Of a stretch of DNA of 64,000 nucleotides, positions 17,575-26,395 are shown in pieces. Numbering within the stretch: position 1 is the stretch's first letter; every line of letters begins with the position of its first letter. A model generated the notes under the pieces. The model was not told where the DNA came from and made no database searches. It was given only the letters and a program-made list of their open reading frames with translations. Source of the DNA: Streptomyces sp. C10-9-1 (GTDB taxonomy: Bacteria > Actinomycetota > Actinomycetes > Streptomycetales > Streptomycetaceae). The position numbers and the translations under genes are program-made. The DNA is taken from positions 1 to 64,000 of the forward strand of contig NZ_JANHKP010000001.1 of assembly GCF_024497955.1 (NCBI RefSeq), in the 5' to 3' direction.

Positions 17575-17820
17575 TCAGCCGCGTTCGCGGCGCAGCTTCA
17601 GGCGCTCCTTCTCGGACAGTCCGCCCCAGACCCCGAAGCGTTCGTCGTTGGCGAGGGCGTACTCCAGGCAGGCCTGACGGCCCTCGCAGGCTCCGCAGAG
17701 CTGCTTGGCCTCGCGGGTGGAGGAACCGGGTGCGGGGAAGAAGAACTCCGGTCCCGCCTGGGCGCAGAGCGCGGCTTCCTGCCAGGCCAGCGCCGGCTCC
17801 GTCGTCGTGTTCATCGGCAT
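17575..17820 (-). CDS. WhiB-like iron-sulfur transcription factor
   Basis: An 81-residue Wbl protein. Four cysteines at 19, 42, 45 and 51 (C-x22-C-x2-C-x5-C) hold the [4Fe-4S] cluster, followed by the GVWGG turn and a basic tail KERLKLRRERG that contacts DNA. STREAKQLC and CLEYALANDERFGVWGG place it in the WhiB/WhiB2 branch rather than the WhiB1/WblE or WblC types. The AT-hook of WblC is absent. It is shorter at the N-terminus than sporulation WhiB, so it is probably a paralogue. ATG 17820 or 17814 could be used. It is divergent from the 7-TM gene. Confidence 0.93.
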   Translation of the reverse strand: MPMNTTTEPALAWQEAALCAQAGPEFFFPAPGSSTREAKQLCGACEGRQACLEYALANDERFGVWGGLSEKERLKLRRERG

Positions 17821-18306
17821 GGCGCCCAGCCTGCACGGCGGTGATAAACGGCCGATCAACGACACGTCAACGGTCCCCGCGGCCCGGGGGCGGGGCCTCC
17901 CGGCGCTTCCGGCTGCGGGGCGGCCGGACACCGATTCTGCCGGGGGGAGGGGTCCCGCGCCGCACCGTCGCCGTGCCTCGGCGCGTCGCGCGGTGCGCAG
18001 GCGCCCGCCCCGCAGCGGTGGGGCGCACGGTGCCGGACCGGCCGCGCGGCGGACCGCGTCGGCCGACGCGGCGGCTGGCACCCGGCGACGCGACGGGGCG
18101 GACCCGGCCGACGCGGCACTAGGATGGGCCGCCCCGCTCGGCCGCGTACGGGAGTTCGAGATGCCGGGGAGCGAAGGAGGACCGACGGGTGGACGCCCAC
18201 ACCAGCGGGACGGCACCCCCGCGGACCGCCCGCGTCCCCCGGCCCGCTCCGCGCGCCGCGGCGCCCGCGCCCGCCACGCGACGCCTGCACCGGCGGAGAG
18301 CGTGAC
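17821..18306. promoter_or_regulatory. 486-bp divergent spacer between the WhiB-like and 7-TM genes
   Basis: No convincing gene is seen. TAGGAT at 18120-18125 is a good Streptomyces -10 for the rightward 7-TM gene and would give a leader of about 175 bases. The 18124 ATG, in frame with that gene, sits on this -10 and would add 61 Arg/Pro-rich residues, so it was not used. The leftward promoter of the WhiB-like gene must lie near 17830-17900; no clear boxes are seen. Confidence 0.4.
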
Positions 18307-19488
18307 ATGGACGGACTGGACTTCTACCTCCCCGCCGCCGTCCTGTTCGCGGCCTTCGCCGCCAAGATCCCCGAACTGGCCCGCAGCAGGCGGGACCCGC
18401 TCCTGCTCTCCATGGGCGGGCTGCTCTTCGTCGCGGGCCTGGTCTTCCTGTTCGCCGCGCCCCCCACCATCGTCGCCGTCAACGACCTCACGGGCGTGCC
18501 CAACGCCAGTGCCCCGCTGGTCTACACGGTCCTGACCGCGTTCTGCGCGTCCTGCCTGGTCCTGGTCGTGCACTGGCGCGAGGAGCGGCCCGGCAGGGCC
18601 CGGTTCGTCACCCGCTGGGTGGCCGGCGTCTACCTGGCCGTGATCGCCGCCCTGTGGGCGCTGTTCCTGCTCGCGGACGCCCCCGTGGAGCGGGTGCACG
18701 ACCTGGACACCTACTACGCCACGACCCCGTACATGCGGGAGATGATCGTGCTGTACCTGGTGGCGCACCTGGTGGCCTCCTCGGTCACCGGCGGCCTGTG
18801 CTGGCGCTGGTCGCTGCGGGTGGGCGGCTGGCTGCGCGGGGGGCTGCTCCTGCTGGTCCTGGGCTTCCTGCTCAACCTCGGCTACGACGCGGCCAAGTTC
18901 GCGGCCGTCTTCGCCCGCTGGAGCGGGCGGGACTGGGACGGGCTCAGCACGCACACGGCCCCGCCGCTGGCCTCCTCCTCGGCGCTGCTGATCGGGCTGG
19001 GCTTCCTGCTGCCCCGGGTGGGCGGCACGCTCTCGGAGTGCTGGCGCGCCCACCGGACCTACCGCCGTCTGGGCCCGCTGTGGCGGGAGCTGCGCGGGAT
19101 CGCCCCGGCCGCGGCCCGCCCCTCGGTCTCCTGGCGCGACGGGAGCGCGCGCCTCATCGCCCGGGAGTCCGCCATCTACGACGGGCTGCTGCAACTCGCC
19201 CCCCACCTGGACGGGCGGGTGCGCGCCGCGGCCGTGGCGCGGGCCGCCGCCGAGGGCGCCGGACCGGAGCGCGCCGAGGCCGTGGGGGACGCGGCGATGG
19301 TCGCCGCCGCGCTGGCGGGCCTCGGAGCCGGACGTGTGCCGCGGGATCCGGCAGACGGCGCGGCCGGTGTGCCTCCGGAGGGCTTCCGGGACCTGGTGGG
19401 CATGGCGCAGGCGCTGCGGACCTCGCCGGTGGTGGCCCGGGCGCGGGCCGCGGCCGCCGTGCGGCCGCGCAGCGCGGCGGCGCCCTGA
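18307..19488 (+). CDS. 7-TM membrane protein, MAB_1171c family (orphan copy)
   Basis: A 393-residue membrane protein with about seven hydrophobic helices in residues 4-240 and a roughly 150-residue cytoplasmic C-terminal domain. It is a clear paralogue of the protein at 51471: both share LDTYYA-TPY-REMIVLYL, FAAPPTI-AVN-LTGVPN, AKFAAVFARW and the cytoplasmic block ES-I-DG-LQL-P. The family is annotated as a putative transporter, but no transport motif is visible and the function is not established. ATG 18307 is preceded by GGAGAG. Unlike its paralogue it has no XRE, protease or FAD partner beside it; the divergent neighbour is a WhiB-like regulator. Confidence 0.85.
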   Translation: MDGLDFYLPAAVLFAAFAAKIPELARSRRDPLLLSMGGLLFVAGLVFLFAAPPTIVAVNDLTGVPNASAPLVYTVLTAFCASCLVLVVHWREERPGRARFVTRWVAGVYLAVIAALWALFLLADAPVERVHDLDTYYATTPYMREMIVLYLVAHLVASSVTGGLCWRWSLRVGGWLRGGLLLLVLGFLLNLGYDAAKFAAVFARWSGRDWDGLSTHTAPPLASSSALLIGLGFLLPRVGGTLSECWRAHRTYRRLGPLWRELRGIAPAAARPSVSWRDGSARLIARESAIYDGLLQLAPHLDGRVRAAAVARAAAEGAGPERAEAVGDAAMVAAALAGLGAGRVPRDPADGAAGVPPEGFRDLVGMAQALRTSPVVARARAAAAVRPRSAAAP

Positions 19489-19642
19489 GCGGCCCGGGCG
19501 CCGGCGGGACGGCCCGCGGCGCCGGGCGGGCCGTGCCGCGGGGCACTGCTCCGGGGACGAGGCGCCCTGCCGGGGCAGGAGGGTGGGGGAACGTACCGTG
19601 CGGGGTGCCGAGGCCGATCCCCGTGTTCCCCCTGGAGCCACC

Positions 19643-20207
19643 GTGCCGCTGCCCTGTCCGGAACTTCTGCCCGGTGAGGGCTTCACGCTGCGTCGGCACC
19701 GCCCGGCGGACGGGGAGGCGTTCGCGGCCTTCCTCACGGACCCCGAGGCCACCCGCCACATGGCCTTCACCGCGGAGCAGAGGACGGCGGAGGGCGCGCG
19801 GGGCATGCTCGACCACGTGGTCTCCGCCTACGGCTCGGATCACGAGGTCCTGTCGCTGACCATCGCCGACGCGGCGGACGACTCCTACCTGGGCTCGGTC
19901 GGGGGCACCGCCACCGACACGGAAGGCGTGGTGGAGATCTACCGCACGGTCGTGCCCGCCGCGCAGGGGCGCGGCCTGGCGACCGGCGCCGTGCGGCTGC
20001 TGGTCGCCTACCTGTTCCCGCTCGACGGCGTCACCTCGGTGCGCGCGGACGTCACGGCCGGGAACCGGCCGTCCCTGCGCCTGCTGGAGAAGCTGGGCTT
20101 CCGCGACCGCGGTCCCGTGGAGCGGGCCGCGGGGGGCGGCGACCTCGCCCCACGGCTCCCTCACCGGGCGCCGGTACGTGCGGGACGCGGACGCCTCCGA
20201 GGGGTGA
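19643..20207 (+). pseudogene. GNAT acetyltransferase, frameshifted near the C-terminus
   Basis: GTG 19643 (GGAG 5 bases upstream) opens a GNAT-fold N-acetyltransferase: FTLRRHRPADGEAFAAFL, EATRHMAF, EIYRTVVPAAQGRGLATGAVRLL (acetyl-CoA loop) and NRPSLRLLEKLGF. After FRDRGPVERAAG the frame runs on for hundreds of codons through non-coding sequence. Shifting by one base at the G6 tract 20131-20136 restores an ending SPHGSLTGRRYVRDADASEG with TGA at 20205-20207, which looks like a family C-terminus. This is either a real frameshift or a homopolymer base-calling error. The core acetyltransferase domain is complete. Confidence 0.7.
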
Positions 20208-20248
20208 GCCGCCGCTCCGCGGCCCACCGGCCGGGGCCGCGCGAGCGG

Positions 20249-20370
20249 ACCGGCAGCGCGCGGGGGGCGGGGCAACGGCAGGCGGGCGGGGCGGACCGGC
20301 AGCCGGGTGACCGGCAGCGCGCGGGGGGGCGGGGCAACGGCAGGCGGGCGGGGCGGACCGGCAGCCGGGG
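20249..20370. repeat. 61-bp tandem duplication
   Basis: Copy 1 (20249-20309) and copy 2 (20310-20370) are almost identical; copy 2 has one more G in its G-run and one differing end. It lies between the GNAT gene and the convergent ligD gene and encodes nothing supported. Confidence 0.9.
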
Positions 20371-20392
20371 CGGCCGCGGCCCGGTCCCGCCG

Positions 20393-21397
20393 TCAGTCCT
20401 TGGCCCGGCTCGGCTGCACCCGCTTGGGCTCGCCGGGCATCTTCGGGTACTCCGGCGGGTAGGGCAGGTCGCCCAGGCCGTGGTCCGCCTCGTCCTTGCG
20501 CGCCCACTCCAGCAGGTCCTCCAGGGAGAACCGGTGGTCGTCCATGTCCGCGTGGACGTCGCCGACCTCGGCGTAGCGCCCGGGCATGGTGCGCAGGTCG
20601 AAGTCCTCGGGCCGGGCGTCGTCGACCTCCTCCCAGCGCAGCGGCGCGGAGACGGGGGCGTGGGGCCGGGGGCGCACCGAGTAGGCGGAGGCGATGGTCC
20701 GGTCGCGCGCGGTCTGGTTGTAGTCGAGGAAGATCCGCTCGCCGCGCTCCTCCTTCCACCACTTGATCGTCACCCGGTCGGGCATCCTGCGTTCCAGCCG
20801 GCGCCCGCAGGCGATCGCGGCGCGGCGGACCTGGGTGAACGTCCAGCGCGGTTCGATGGGGACGAAGACGTGCAGGCCGCGCCCGCCGGAGGTCTTGGGC
20901 CAGCCGCGCAGCCCGGCGTCGTCGAGGACCTCCCGCAGCACGTGGGCGGCGCGGACGGCGTCGGTGTAGTCGGTGCCGGGCTGGGGGTCGAGGTCGAGTC
21001 TCAGCTCGTCCGGGTGCTCGGTGTCCGCGCGGCGGACCGGCCACGGGTGGAAGGTCACGGCCCCCAGGTTGGCCGCCCAGAGCACGGCCGCCGGCTCCTG
21101 CGGGCAGAGTTCGTCGGCGGAGCGGCCGGAGGGGAAGGTGATGTGCGCGGTGGGGATCCAGTCCGGCAGGTGCTTCGGGGCGCGCTTCTGGAAGAAGGAC
21201 TCCCCGTTCACCCCGTCGGGGTAGCGCTCCAGGGTCGTGGGCCGGTCGCGCAGCGCGCGGGTGGCGCCCTCTCCCACGGCGAGGTAGTAGCGGACCACGT
21301 CCAGCTTGGTGTAGCCGGGCTCGGGGAAGTAGACCTTCTCCGGGTGGGACACCCTGACGGTGCGCCCGCCTGCTTCGATTTCCACGGCGTCGGCCAT
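20393..21397 (-). CDS. ligD: LigD-type polymerase/primase domain protein
   Basis: A 334-residue stand-alone LigD polymerase (archaeo-eukaryotic primase fold) that fills gaps with ribo- or deoxynucleotides at broken ends during non-homologous end joining. Visible motifs are VSHPEKVYFP, the RYPDGVNGESFFQKRAPKH block, the metal-binding LRLDLDPQPG, KTSGGRGLHVFVPI and DYNQTARDRTIASAYSVRP. There is no fused ligase or phosphoesterase domain; the ligase is encoded divergently 52 bp away. ATG 21397 is chosen, homology starting at TVRVSHPEKV. No Ku gene is in the window. Confidence 0.93.
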   Translation of the reverse strand: MADAVEIEAGGRTVRVSHPEKVYFPEPGYTKLDVVRYYLAVGEGATRALRDRPTTLERYPDGVNGESFFQKRAPKHLPDWIPTAHITFPSGRSADELCPQEPAAVLWAANLGAVTFHPWPVRRADTEHPDELRLDLDPQPGTDYTDAVRAAHVLREVLDDAGLRGWPKTSGGRGLHVFVPIEPRWTFTQVRRAAIACGRRLERRMPDRVTIKWWKEERGERIFLDYNQTARDRTIASAYSVRPRPHAPVSAPLRWEEVDDARPEDFDLRTMPGRYAEVGDVHADMDDHRFSLEDLLEWARKDEADHGLGDLPYPPEYPKMPGEPKRVQPSRAKD

Positions 21398-21449
21398 GCC
21401 CGTCAGCGTAGGCCGCGCCGTCAGGGCGCGCATACCGGACAATCGGGCC

Positions 21450-22517
21450 ATGCAGCTGCCCGTGATGCCGCCCGTGAAGCCGATGCTGGCGAAGTCGGTG
21501 AAGAAGATCCCGCCGGGGATGCAGTACGAGGCCAAGTGGGACGGGTTCCGTGCGATCGTGCACCGCGACGGGGATGAGCTGGTGCTGGGGTCGCGTACCG
21601 GCAAGCCGCTGACGCGGTACTTCCCGGAGCTGGTGGCGGTGCTGCTGGAGCAGCTGCCCGAGCGCTGCGTGGTCGACGGCGAGATCGTGGTCGCGCACGG
21701 GGGGCGGCTGGACTTCGACCGGCTGTCCGAGCGCATCCACCCGGCGGACTCCCGCGTGCGGATGCTGGCCGAGCGGACGCCCGCCTCGTTCGTCGCCTTC
21801 GACGTGCTCGCGCTCGGCGACACGTCCCTGCTGGAGACGCCGCTGCGGGAGCGGCGGCGCCTGCTGGAGCAGGCGCTGGCCGGGGCCCGGCCGCCGCTGC
21901 ACCTGGCGCCCGCGACGACGGACGCGGCGCTGGCCGGGCGGTGGTTCGAGCAGTTCGAGGGGGCGGGCCTGGACGGGGTGGTGGCCAAGCCGCTCGACCT
22001 GCCCTACCGGCCGGACGCCCGCCTGATGTACAAGATCAAGCACGAGCGGACGGCGGACACGGTGGTCGCGGGCTACCGCTTCCACCGGAGCGGCCCGGTC
22101 GTGGGCTCGCTGCTGCTGGGTCTGTACGACGGCTCGGGCGCCCTGCAACACGTGGGTGTGTGCGCGGCCTTCCCCATGCGGCGTCGCGAGGAGCTCGTCG
22201 GGGAGCTGGAGCCGCTGCGGATGGGGGACGTCTCGGAGCACCCCTGGGCGCGCTGGGCCGAGGAGGCGGCCCACGAGGGTGCCCGGCTGCCCGGGGCACC
22301 GAGCCGGTGGTCGGGGAAGAAGGACCTCTCGTGGGTGGCGCTGCGGCCGGAACGGGTGCTGGAGGTGGCCTACGACCACATGGAGGGCGACCGCTTCCGG
22401 CACACCGCCCAGTTCCGGCGGTGGCGCCCGGACCGCGACCCCTCCGGGTGCACCTATGCGCAGTTGGAGGAGCCGGTGCGCTACGACCTCTCCGAGGTGC
22501 TGAAGGCGCCCGTCTGA
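21450..22517 (+). CDS. ATP-dependent DNA ligase (LigC/LigD-ligase type)
   Basis: A 355-residue ligase that seals nicks via ligase-AMP. The adenylated Lys is in [12 protein letters not shown], followed by [14 protein letters not shown], the metal-binding [30 protein letters not shown] and [13 protein letters not shown]. The C-terminal half is an OB fold ending [17 protein letters not shown]. It pairs functionally with the divergent polymerase gene. Its last 37 bp overlap the convergent lytic transglycosylase gene. Confidence 0.94.
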   Translation: MQLPVMPPVKPMLAKSVKKIPPGMQYEAKWDGFRAIVHRDGDELVLGSRTGKPLTRYFPELVAVLLEQLPERCVVDGEIVVAHGGRLDFDRLSERIHPADSRVRMLAERTPASFVAFDVLALGDTSLLETPLRERRRLLEQALAGARPPLHLAPATTDAALAGRWFEQFEGAGLDGVVAKPLDLPYRPDARLMYKIKHERTADTVVAGYRFHRSGPVVGSLLLGLYDGSGALQHVGVCAAFPMRRREELVGELEPLRMGDVSEHPWARWAEEAAHEGARLPGAPSRWSGKKDLSWVALRPERVLEVAYDHMEGDRFRHTAQFRRWRPDRDPSGCTYAQLEEPVRYDLSEVLKAPV

Positions 22518-23920
22518 CGTGCCGCGCCGGCGGGGCCGGTCGGGGCGATCCCCCGGGGGCGGGCCGCCGGGCGGGTCCGGTGGGGCGCTCCGGTGGAGGG
22601 GTCCGCCTCCGGTGCCCTGGCGGGGCCGGGAGCCCAAGCGGGCGCCGTGGCCGGGGACGGGGAGGGGCCGGGGGTGGCGGTGGGTGACCCAGGGGGGTCG
22701 GGGCTCGGGGACGGGTCCGAGGTCGGGGACGGGGCGGGGCTCGGGGACGGGTCCGAGGTCGGGGACGGGTCCGAGGTCGGGGACGGGGCGGGGCTCGGGG
22801 ACGGGTCCGAGGTCGGGGACGGGTCGGAGGTCGGTGAGGGGTCCGGGCTCGGGGACGGGTCGGAGGTCGGGGAGGGGTCCGGGCTCGGTTCCGGTTCGGG
22901 CGACGGCGACGGCGAGGGGGCCTGGCTCGGCGACGGCGACGGGGACGGGCCGGGGCCCGTGGTGGGCCCGGGGACCGGGGTGGTGCCTCCCGGCGGCGCC
23001 GGGCGCTCCGGCGGCGGCGTCCCGCGCGAGGGCCGCACCGGGGAGGGGCCGATGACGACCGGGTCGTCCCGGGCTCCCGCGTCCGGGCCGACGGCGGGGC
23101 CCGGGGGCGGGCTCCCCGCCCCGTCGGCCACGGCGTGGGCACCCTGCCGGTAGAAGGCGTACCAGGCGAGCACCGTGCGCAGGTACGCCCGCGAGCGGTT
23201 GTAGGCCAGCACCGCCCGTGCGAGGTCCTCCGGCCGGTCGAGGTCGCGGTCCCCCGCGCACAGGTGGTGTCCGGCGGCGAGTGCGGCGTCGTGGATGTCC
23301 GACGGGTCGCGCCGTCCGTCGCCGTCGGCGTCCCGGCCCCACACGGCCCAGGTGGACGGGATGAACTGCATGGGCCCCACCGCGCGGTCGTATCGGGTGT
23401 CCCCGTCGTGGCGGCCGCCGTCGGTGTCGAGGATGCGGGCGAAGCGCACACCGTCGAGGACCGGTCCCAGGATCGGGGCGAGGGCGGTGCCCCGGGCGTC
23501 CACCCGGCCGCCGTGCGCGTGGTCGGACTCCACCTTGCCGACGGCGGCCAGGAGCTGCCAGCGCAGGCCGCAGCCGGGGTCGGTGCGGGCCACGGCCGCC
23601 GCCGCGCCCCGGTAGGCGGCCAGCACCGTGGCGGGGATGCCGGACTCGGCACGGACCCGGTCCGGGGCCGGGGCGGCGGGCCGCCGCCCCGGCCCCCCGC
23701 GCAGGGGCACGCCGTCCGAGCCGCGCAGCGGAGGCAGTTCGGTGCGGAACGCACCGTCGCCCGGGGCGCCGCCGGGCTGCCGTGCGGTCGGCGCGGTCCC
23801 GGCGCCCGTCCCCGTGCCGGGACCGCCGGGTGCCTGGGAGGCCGTGAGCGCCGCCATCGCGGCGACGGCCGCGGCGGTGGCGGTCAGGCCCCGGCGGGTA
23901 CGGGCCGCGGGGCGCCTCAC
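22481..23920 (-). CDS. secreted lytic transglycosylase, last gene of the mce operon
   Basis: A 479-residue exported protein: Ala-rich signal anchor (residues 10-30), Pro-rich spacer, then an SLT-type lytic transglycosylase domain that cleaves peptidoglycan with release of anhydromuramyl ends. The catalytic Glu is in [27 protein letters not shown] and [12 protein letters not shown] are further hallmarks. From about residue 320 a long [13 protein letters not shown] low-complexity tail may thread the cell wall. The GTG start at 23920 overlaps the stop of the preceding Mce-associated gene (GTGA), so it is translated with the mce operon. The 3' end overlaps the ligase gene by 37 bp. Confidence 0.88.
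   Translation of the reverse strand: MRRPAARTRRGLTATAAAVAAMAALTASQAPGGPGTGTGAGTAPTARQPGGAPGDGAFRTELPPLRGSDGVPLRGGPGRRPAAPAPDRVRAESGIPATVLAAYRGAAAAVARTDPGCGLRWQLLAAVGKVESDHAHGGRVDARGTALAPILGPVLDGVRFARILDTDGGRHDGDTRYDRAVGPMQFIPSTWAVWGRDADGDGRRDPSDIHDAALAAGHHLCAGDRDLDRPEDLARAVLAYNRSRAYLRTVLAWYAFYRQGAHAVADGAGSPPPGPAVGPDAGARDDPVVIGPSPVRPSRGTPPPERPAPPGGTTPVPGPTTGPGPSPSPSPSQAPSPSPSPEPEPSPDPSPTSDPSPSPDPSPTSDPSPTSDPSPSPAPSPTSDPSPTSDPSPSPAPSPTSDPSPSPDPPGSPTATPGPSPSPATAPAWAPGPARAPEADPSTGAPHRTRPAARPRGIAPTGPAGAARQTGAFSTSERS
22697..22910. repeat. GC-rich minisatellite inside the transglycosylase tail
   Basis: Mixed 12- and 24-bp units of the type GGGGACGGGTCCGAGGTC repeat through this stretch and encode PSP/TSDPSP peptides on the minus strand. 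The tail length probably varies between strains. Confidence 0.8.
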
Positions 23921-24705
23921 GAGCCCGCCCCGAGGGTGTCGAGGGCCGCGATCCGCCAGCTCCCGCCCTTGCGCACCAGGTCGGCGGCGAGCATCGCCGC
24001 GGCGTAGGTGGTCGCGTCCCGCGGCGCCGCGCCCCCGGTGCCGGCCCCGGCCTTCCCCGTGTCGCCCGCGGCGCCCTCCGCAGCGGTGCGGGTACTGCTC
24101 TGGTCGGCGTAGACCAGCACCCGGGCACGGTCCCCCTCGACCCTCTCGACCGCGCTGTCCGTGACCGTCGTGGTGAGCACCAGTCGCTGCCGGGGGCCCT
24201 GTTCGCGGACGGCGGCGAGCAGCTCCGCGTGCTGCTCGACCGCGGCGCCGGTCAGATGGGCCGCGACGGCGCGGTCCAGCGCCTCCGGGTCGGCGAAGTC
24301 GTAGCTGAAGACGGCCTCCACGGCGCGGGTGGCGGCGCCCCCGGCCTCGCTGGTGCGGGCGGTGTCGGTGAGGGCGGTGTTGCGCACCGCGGGCCGGTCG
24401 CGGAGGTCGTGGGCCCGCTCGGCACCGTAGGCGGCGAACGCGCCCAGCACCGCGGACAGCAGGCAGAGCAGCACGGGCAGCCGGCGGCCGCCGCGGAGCG
24501 CCGCCGGCCCGCGGCCCGCCCGGCCGGGTGGCTTCGCCGGAGGGGTGCCGCTCCCTCGGGCATCGGGGCCGGAGCGTCGGCCCCGGCGACCGGACGGGGG
24601 CGCCTCGGCGGCGCCCGGGGCGGGCGGGGCCGTGCCCGGGGCCGCTCCCCGGGAGGCCGAGGCCAGTCTGCGCTGCCGGTTGATGAGATGACGGGTCGTC
24701 GACAT
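23917..24705 (-). CDS. Mce-associated membrane protein (fourth of four)
   Basis: A 262-residue protein: Pro/Arg/Gly-rich cytoplasmic N-terminus, one membrane helix near residues 76-93 ([20 protein letters not shown]), then an extracytoplasmic alpha+beta domain of the Mas/VirB8-like fold ([42 protein letters not shown]). Such proteins stabilise Mce complexes in mycobacteria. ATG 24705 has GAGAGGAT upstream. The long N-terminal extension distinguishes it from the other three. It lies 23 bp downstream of the preceding Mas gene and overlaps the transglycosylase start by 4 bases. Confidence 0.85.
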   Translation of the reverse strand: MSTTRHLINRQRRLASASRGAAPGTAPPAPGAAEAPPSGRRGRRSGPDARGSGTPPAKPPGRAGRGPAALRGGRRLPVLLCLLSAVLGAFAAYGAERAHDLRDRPAVRNTALTDTARTSEAGGAATRAVEAVFSYDFADPEALDRAVAAHLTGAAVEQHAELLAAVREQGPRQRLVLTTTVTDSAVERVEGDRARVLVYADQSSTRTAAEGAAGDTGKAGAGTGGAAPRDATTYAAAMLAADLVRKGGSWRIAALDTLGAGS

Positions 24706-24728
24706 CGGCGGGATCCTCTCGTGGCCTG

Positions 24729-25256
24729 CTACTCGGCGGCCGTGCCGCCCACGGGCGCCTGGCCGAGGGCGCTGAGCTTCCAGCCGCCGGCGGTGCGGGT
24801 GAGCGCCGCGATCATGCGGCTCTCCTTGCGGACGGGTTCGCCCTCCGGGGCGGTGACGGTGATCCTCAGGGCGACGAGCACCCGGGCCTTCCCGGCCCGT
24901 TCGTCGAGTTCAGTGACGGCCGCGGAGAGGACGGACGCCTCGGTCACGGTCCCCGCCTCGCGGATCTGCTTCTCGAAGGCGGCACGGCCGTCGGCGAGCT
25001 GGTCGTGCAGGTCCCCGGTGGCCGAGTCCTCCCAGCCGTCCAGGCCCCGCCGGAGGTCGCGGTGGTCGAGGGTGTTCAGGTTCCGGACGGCCTGCCGCCC
25101 GGCGGCGAGCACCTCCTCACGGGTGTGGGCGAAGGCCGCCGCGTCGTCGTGCGCGGCCGCGTACCAGGACCAGCCGCCCCAGCAGGCGGCGGCGGCCGCG
25201 AGCGCGGCCAGGGCGAGCGCCGCTGCGAGCACCGGGTTCCTCGTGGTCCGTGCCAT
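24729..25256 (-). CDS. Mce-associated membrane protein (third)
   Basis: A 175-residue single-pass protein: helix at residues 9-27, then an extracytoplasmic domain with [29 protein letters not shown] and the strand [15 protein letters not shown]. This is the Mce-associated (Mas) fold found at the 3' end of actinobacterial mce operons. It lies 57 bp after the preceding gene. Confidence 0.85.
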   Translation of the reverse strand: MARTTRNPVLAAALALAALAAAAACWGGWSWYAAAHDDAAAFAHTREEVLAAGRQAVRNLNTLDHRDLRRGLDGWEDSATGDLHDQLADGRAAFEKQIREAGTVTEASVLSAAVTELDERAGKARVLVALRITVTAPEGEPVRKESRMIAALTRTAGGWKLSALGQAPVGGTAAE

Positions 25257-25313
25257 GGGTGGCCAGTTCCTCTCCTGGGTGCCGTGTGCCCGTGTGCCCG
25301 CGGGGCGCGGCGG

Positions 25314-25910
25314 TCAGCGTGCGGCGATGTCGGTGATGCGCCACCGGCCGGCCTCCAGGCGGGCGGTGACGGAAAGCTGTGCGGGGACGGTGGAGGCGGC
25401 CCGGCCGGGCCGCTCGGCGACCTGGTCGAGGAAGACCAGCAGCCGGGCCCGGCCGCCGTCGAGCCGGGTGACGCCCGCGCGGACGACGTGGGTGGTGAGG
25501 GTCAGCTTCTGGCGGGCGGCCTCCTGCTCGACCCGGGCGAACAGCCCGGTGTACTGGCGGGCGGCCCGGCCGTCGAGCAGGTCGGCCGCGGCGGCGCGGG
25601 TGCGGCCGGTGTCCTCGGGCCGGTAGGAGAACACCTCCCTCAGGGCGGCGCCGACCTCGGCCGCGACCCGGTCGGTGGCCGCGCCGTCGGTGAGGGCGCG
25701 GTTGGCGGCGGTGGGCGAGCCGCTCAGCATCCGCTCCTGGTGGTACAGGACGGCGGCGGCGAGGAGCAGCAGGAGCGCCGCCGCGAGCACGGCGGCCGTC
25801 CCCCGGGTCCGGGTGGCGGCCCGGGGCGCGGCCGCGTCCTCCGGGGCGTCCGGCGGGCGCGGGGGCCCGGGGGCGGGCGGCTGCGCAGCGGCCTCGCGTG
25901 CGGGGCTCAT
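25314..25910 (-). CDS. Mce-associated membrane protein (second)
   Basis: 198 residues: Pro/Ala-rich cytoplasmic start, one helix (about 38-56, GTAAVLAAALLLLLAAAVLY), then the Mas-type domain with EVFSYRPEDTGRTRAAAADLL, LTLTTHVVRAGV and ARLLVFLDQVAE. The paired FSY motif and DQ strand match the fourth Mas protein, suggesting duplication. ATG 25910 overlaps the stop of the preceding gene (ATGA). Confidence 0.85.
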   Translation of the reverse strand: MSPAREAAAQPPAPGPPRPPDAPEDAAAPRAATRTRGTAAVLAAALLLLLAAAVLYHQERMLSGSPTAANRALTDGAATDRVAAEVGAALREVFSYRPEDTGRTRAAAADLLDGRAARQYTGLFARVEQEAARQKLTLTTHVVRAGVTRLDGGRARLLVFLDQVAERPGRAASTVPAQLSVTARLEAGRWRITDIAAR

Positions 25911-26395
25911 CGCCGGCCTCCCACCGGGACGGCCGCCAGCGAGCGCGGCTTCCAGCCTCCGTCGGTCCGGTCGAGGAGGGCTTCCAGGCGCTTGCGCTCG
26001 GTGTGCGCGGCTCCCCCGCCCTCGGGGCGGGTCTCCACCTCGACGGTGGCGATCAGCGCGGCCGTCCCGGCCCTGCGGTCCAGTGCGGTGACCGCCGCCG
26101 CCGTGACGCGGGCGCGGGCGGTGGGGCCCGTCCCGGCGCTCGCCCGCGCCAGTTCCTCGCGCAGCTCCCCCGTCGAGGCCCGCAGCCAGGACTCCCGTGT
26201 GGCGCCGGGGGCGTCGGCGTCGAAGCTGGTGAGTTCGGCGACGCGGCGGGTGGCGTCGGCGAGGACCGCCTCGCGGGCCCTCGCGTGGGCGAGGTCCTCG
26301 TCGCCCCTGGTCTGCGCGTAGGTCCACCCGGCGACGGAGCACAGCACGGCCGCGAGGCCCAGGGCGGCCCGGGCGGCGGCGCGGCCGGCGGTCAT
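25907..26395 (-). CDS. Mce-associated membrane protein (first)
   Basis: 162 residues: N-terminal helix (about 7-25), then HAREAVLADATRRVAELTSFD and the strand AALIATVEVETRPEGG, resembling the third Mas protein. The four Mas proteins thus alternate as two pairs of two types. Its ATG overlaps the mceF stop codon by 4 bases and its own stop overlaps the next start. Confidence 0.84.
   Translation of the reverse strand: MTAGRAAARAALGLAAVLCSVAGWTYAQTRGDEDLAHARAREAVLADATRRVAELTSFDADAPGATRESWLRASTGELREELARASAGTGPTARARVTAAAVTALDRRAGTAALIATVEVETRPEGGGAAHTERKRLEALLDRTDGGWKPRSLAAVPVGGRR

Noticed and set aside
18124..18306. N-terminal extension of the orphan 7-TM protein
   Set aside because: The ATG at 18124 overlaps a good -10 box, the extension is Arg/Pro-rich, and the paralogue at 51471 starts where ATG 18307 does.
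19334..21577. 747-codon frame running from the GNAT gene through the ligD region
   Set aside because: Only the part from 19643 to about 20130 is protein-like; the rest is antisense to ligD and results from the G6 frameshift.
22697..22910. Regular repeats considered as a CRISPR array
   Set aside because: Units are short, contiguous and in frame with the transglycosylase tail; there are no unique spacers and no cas genes.
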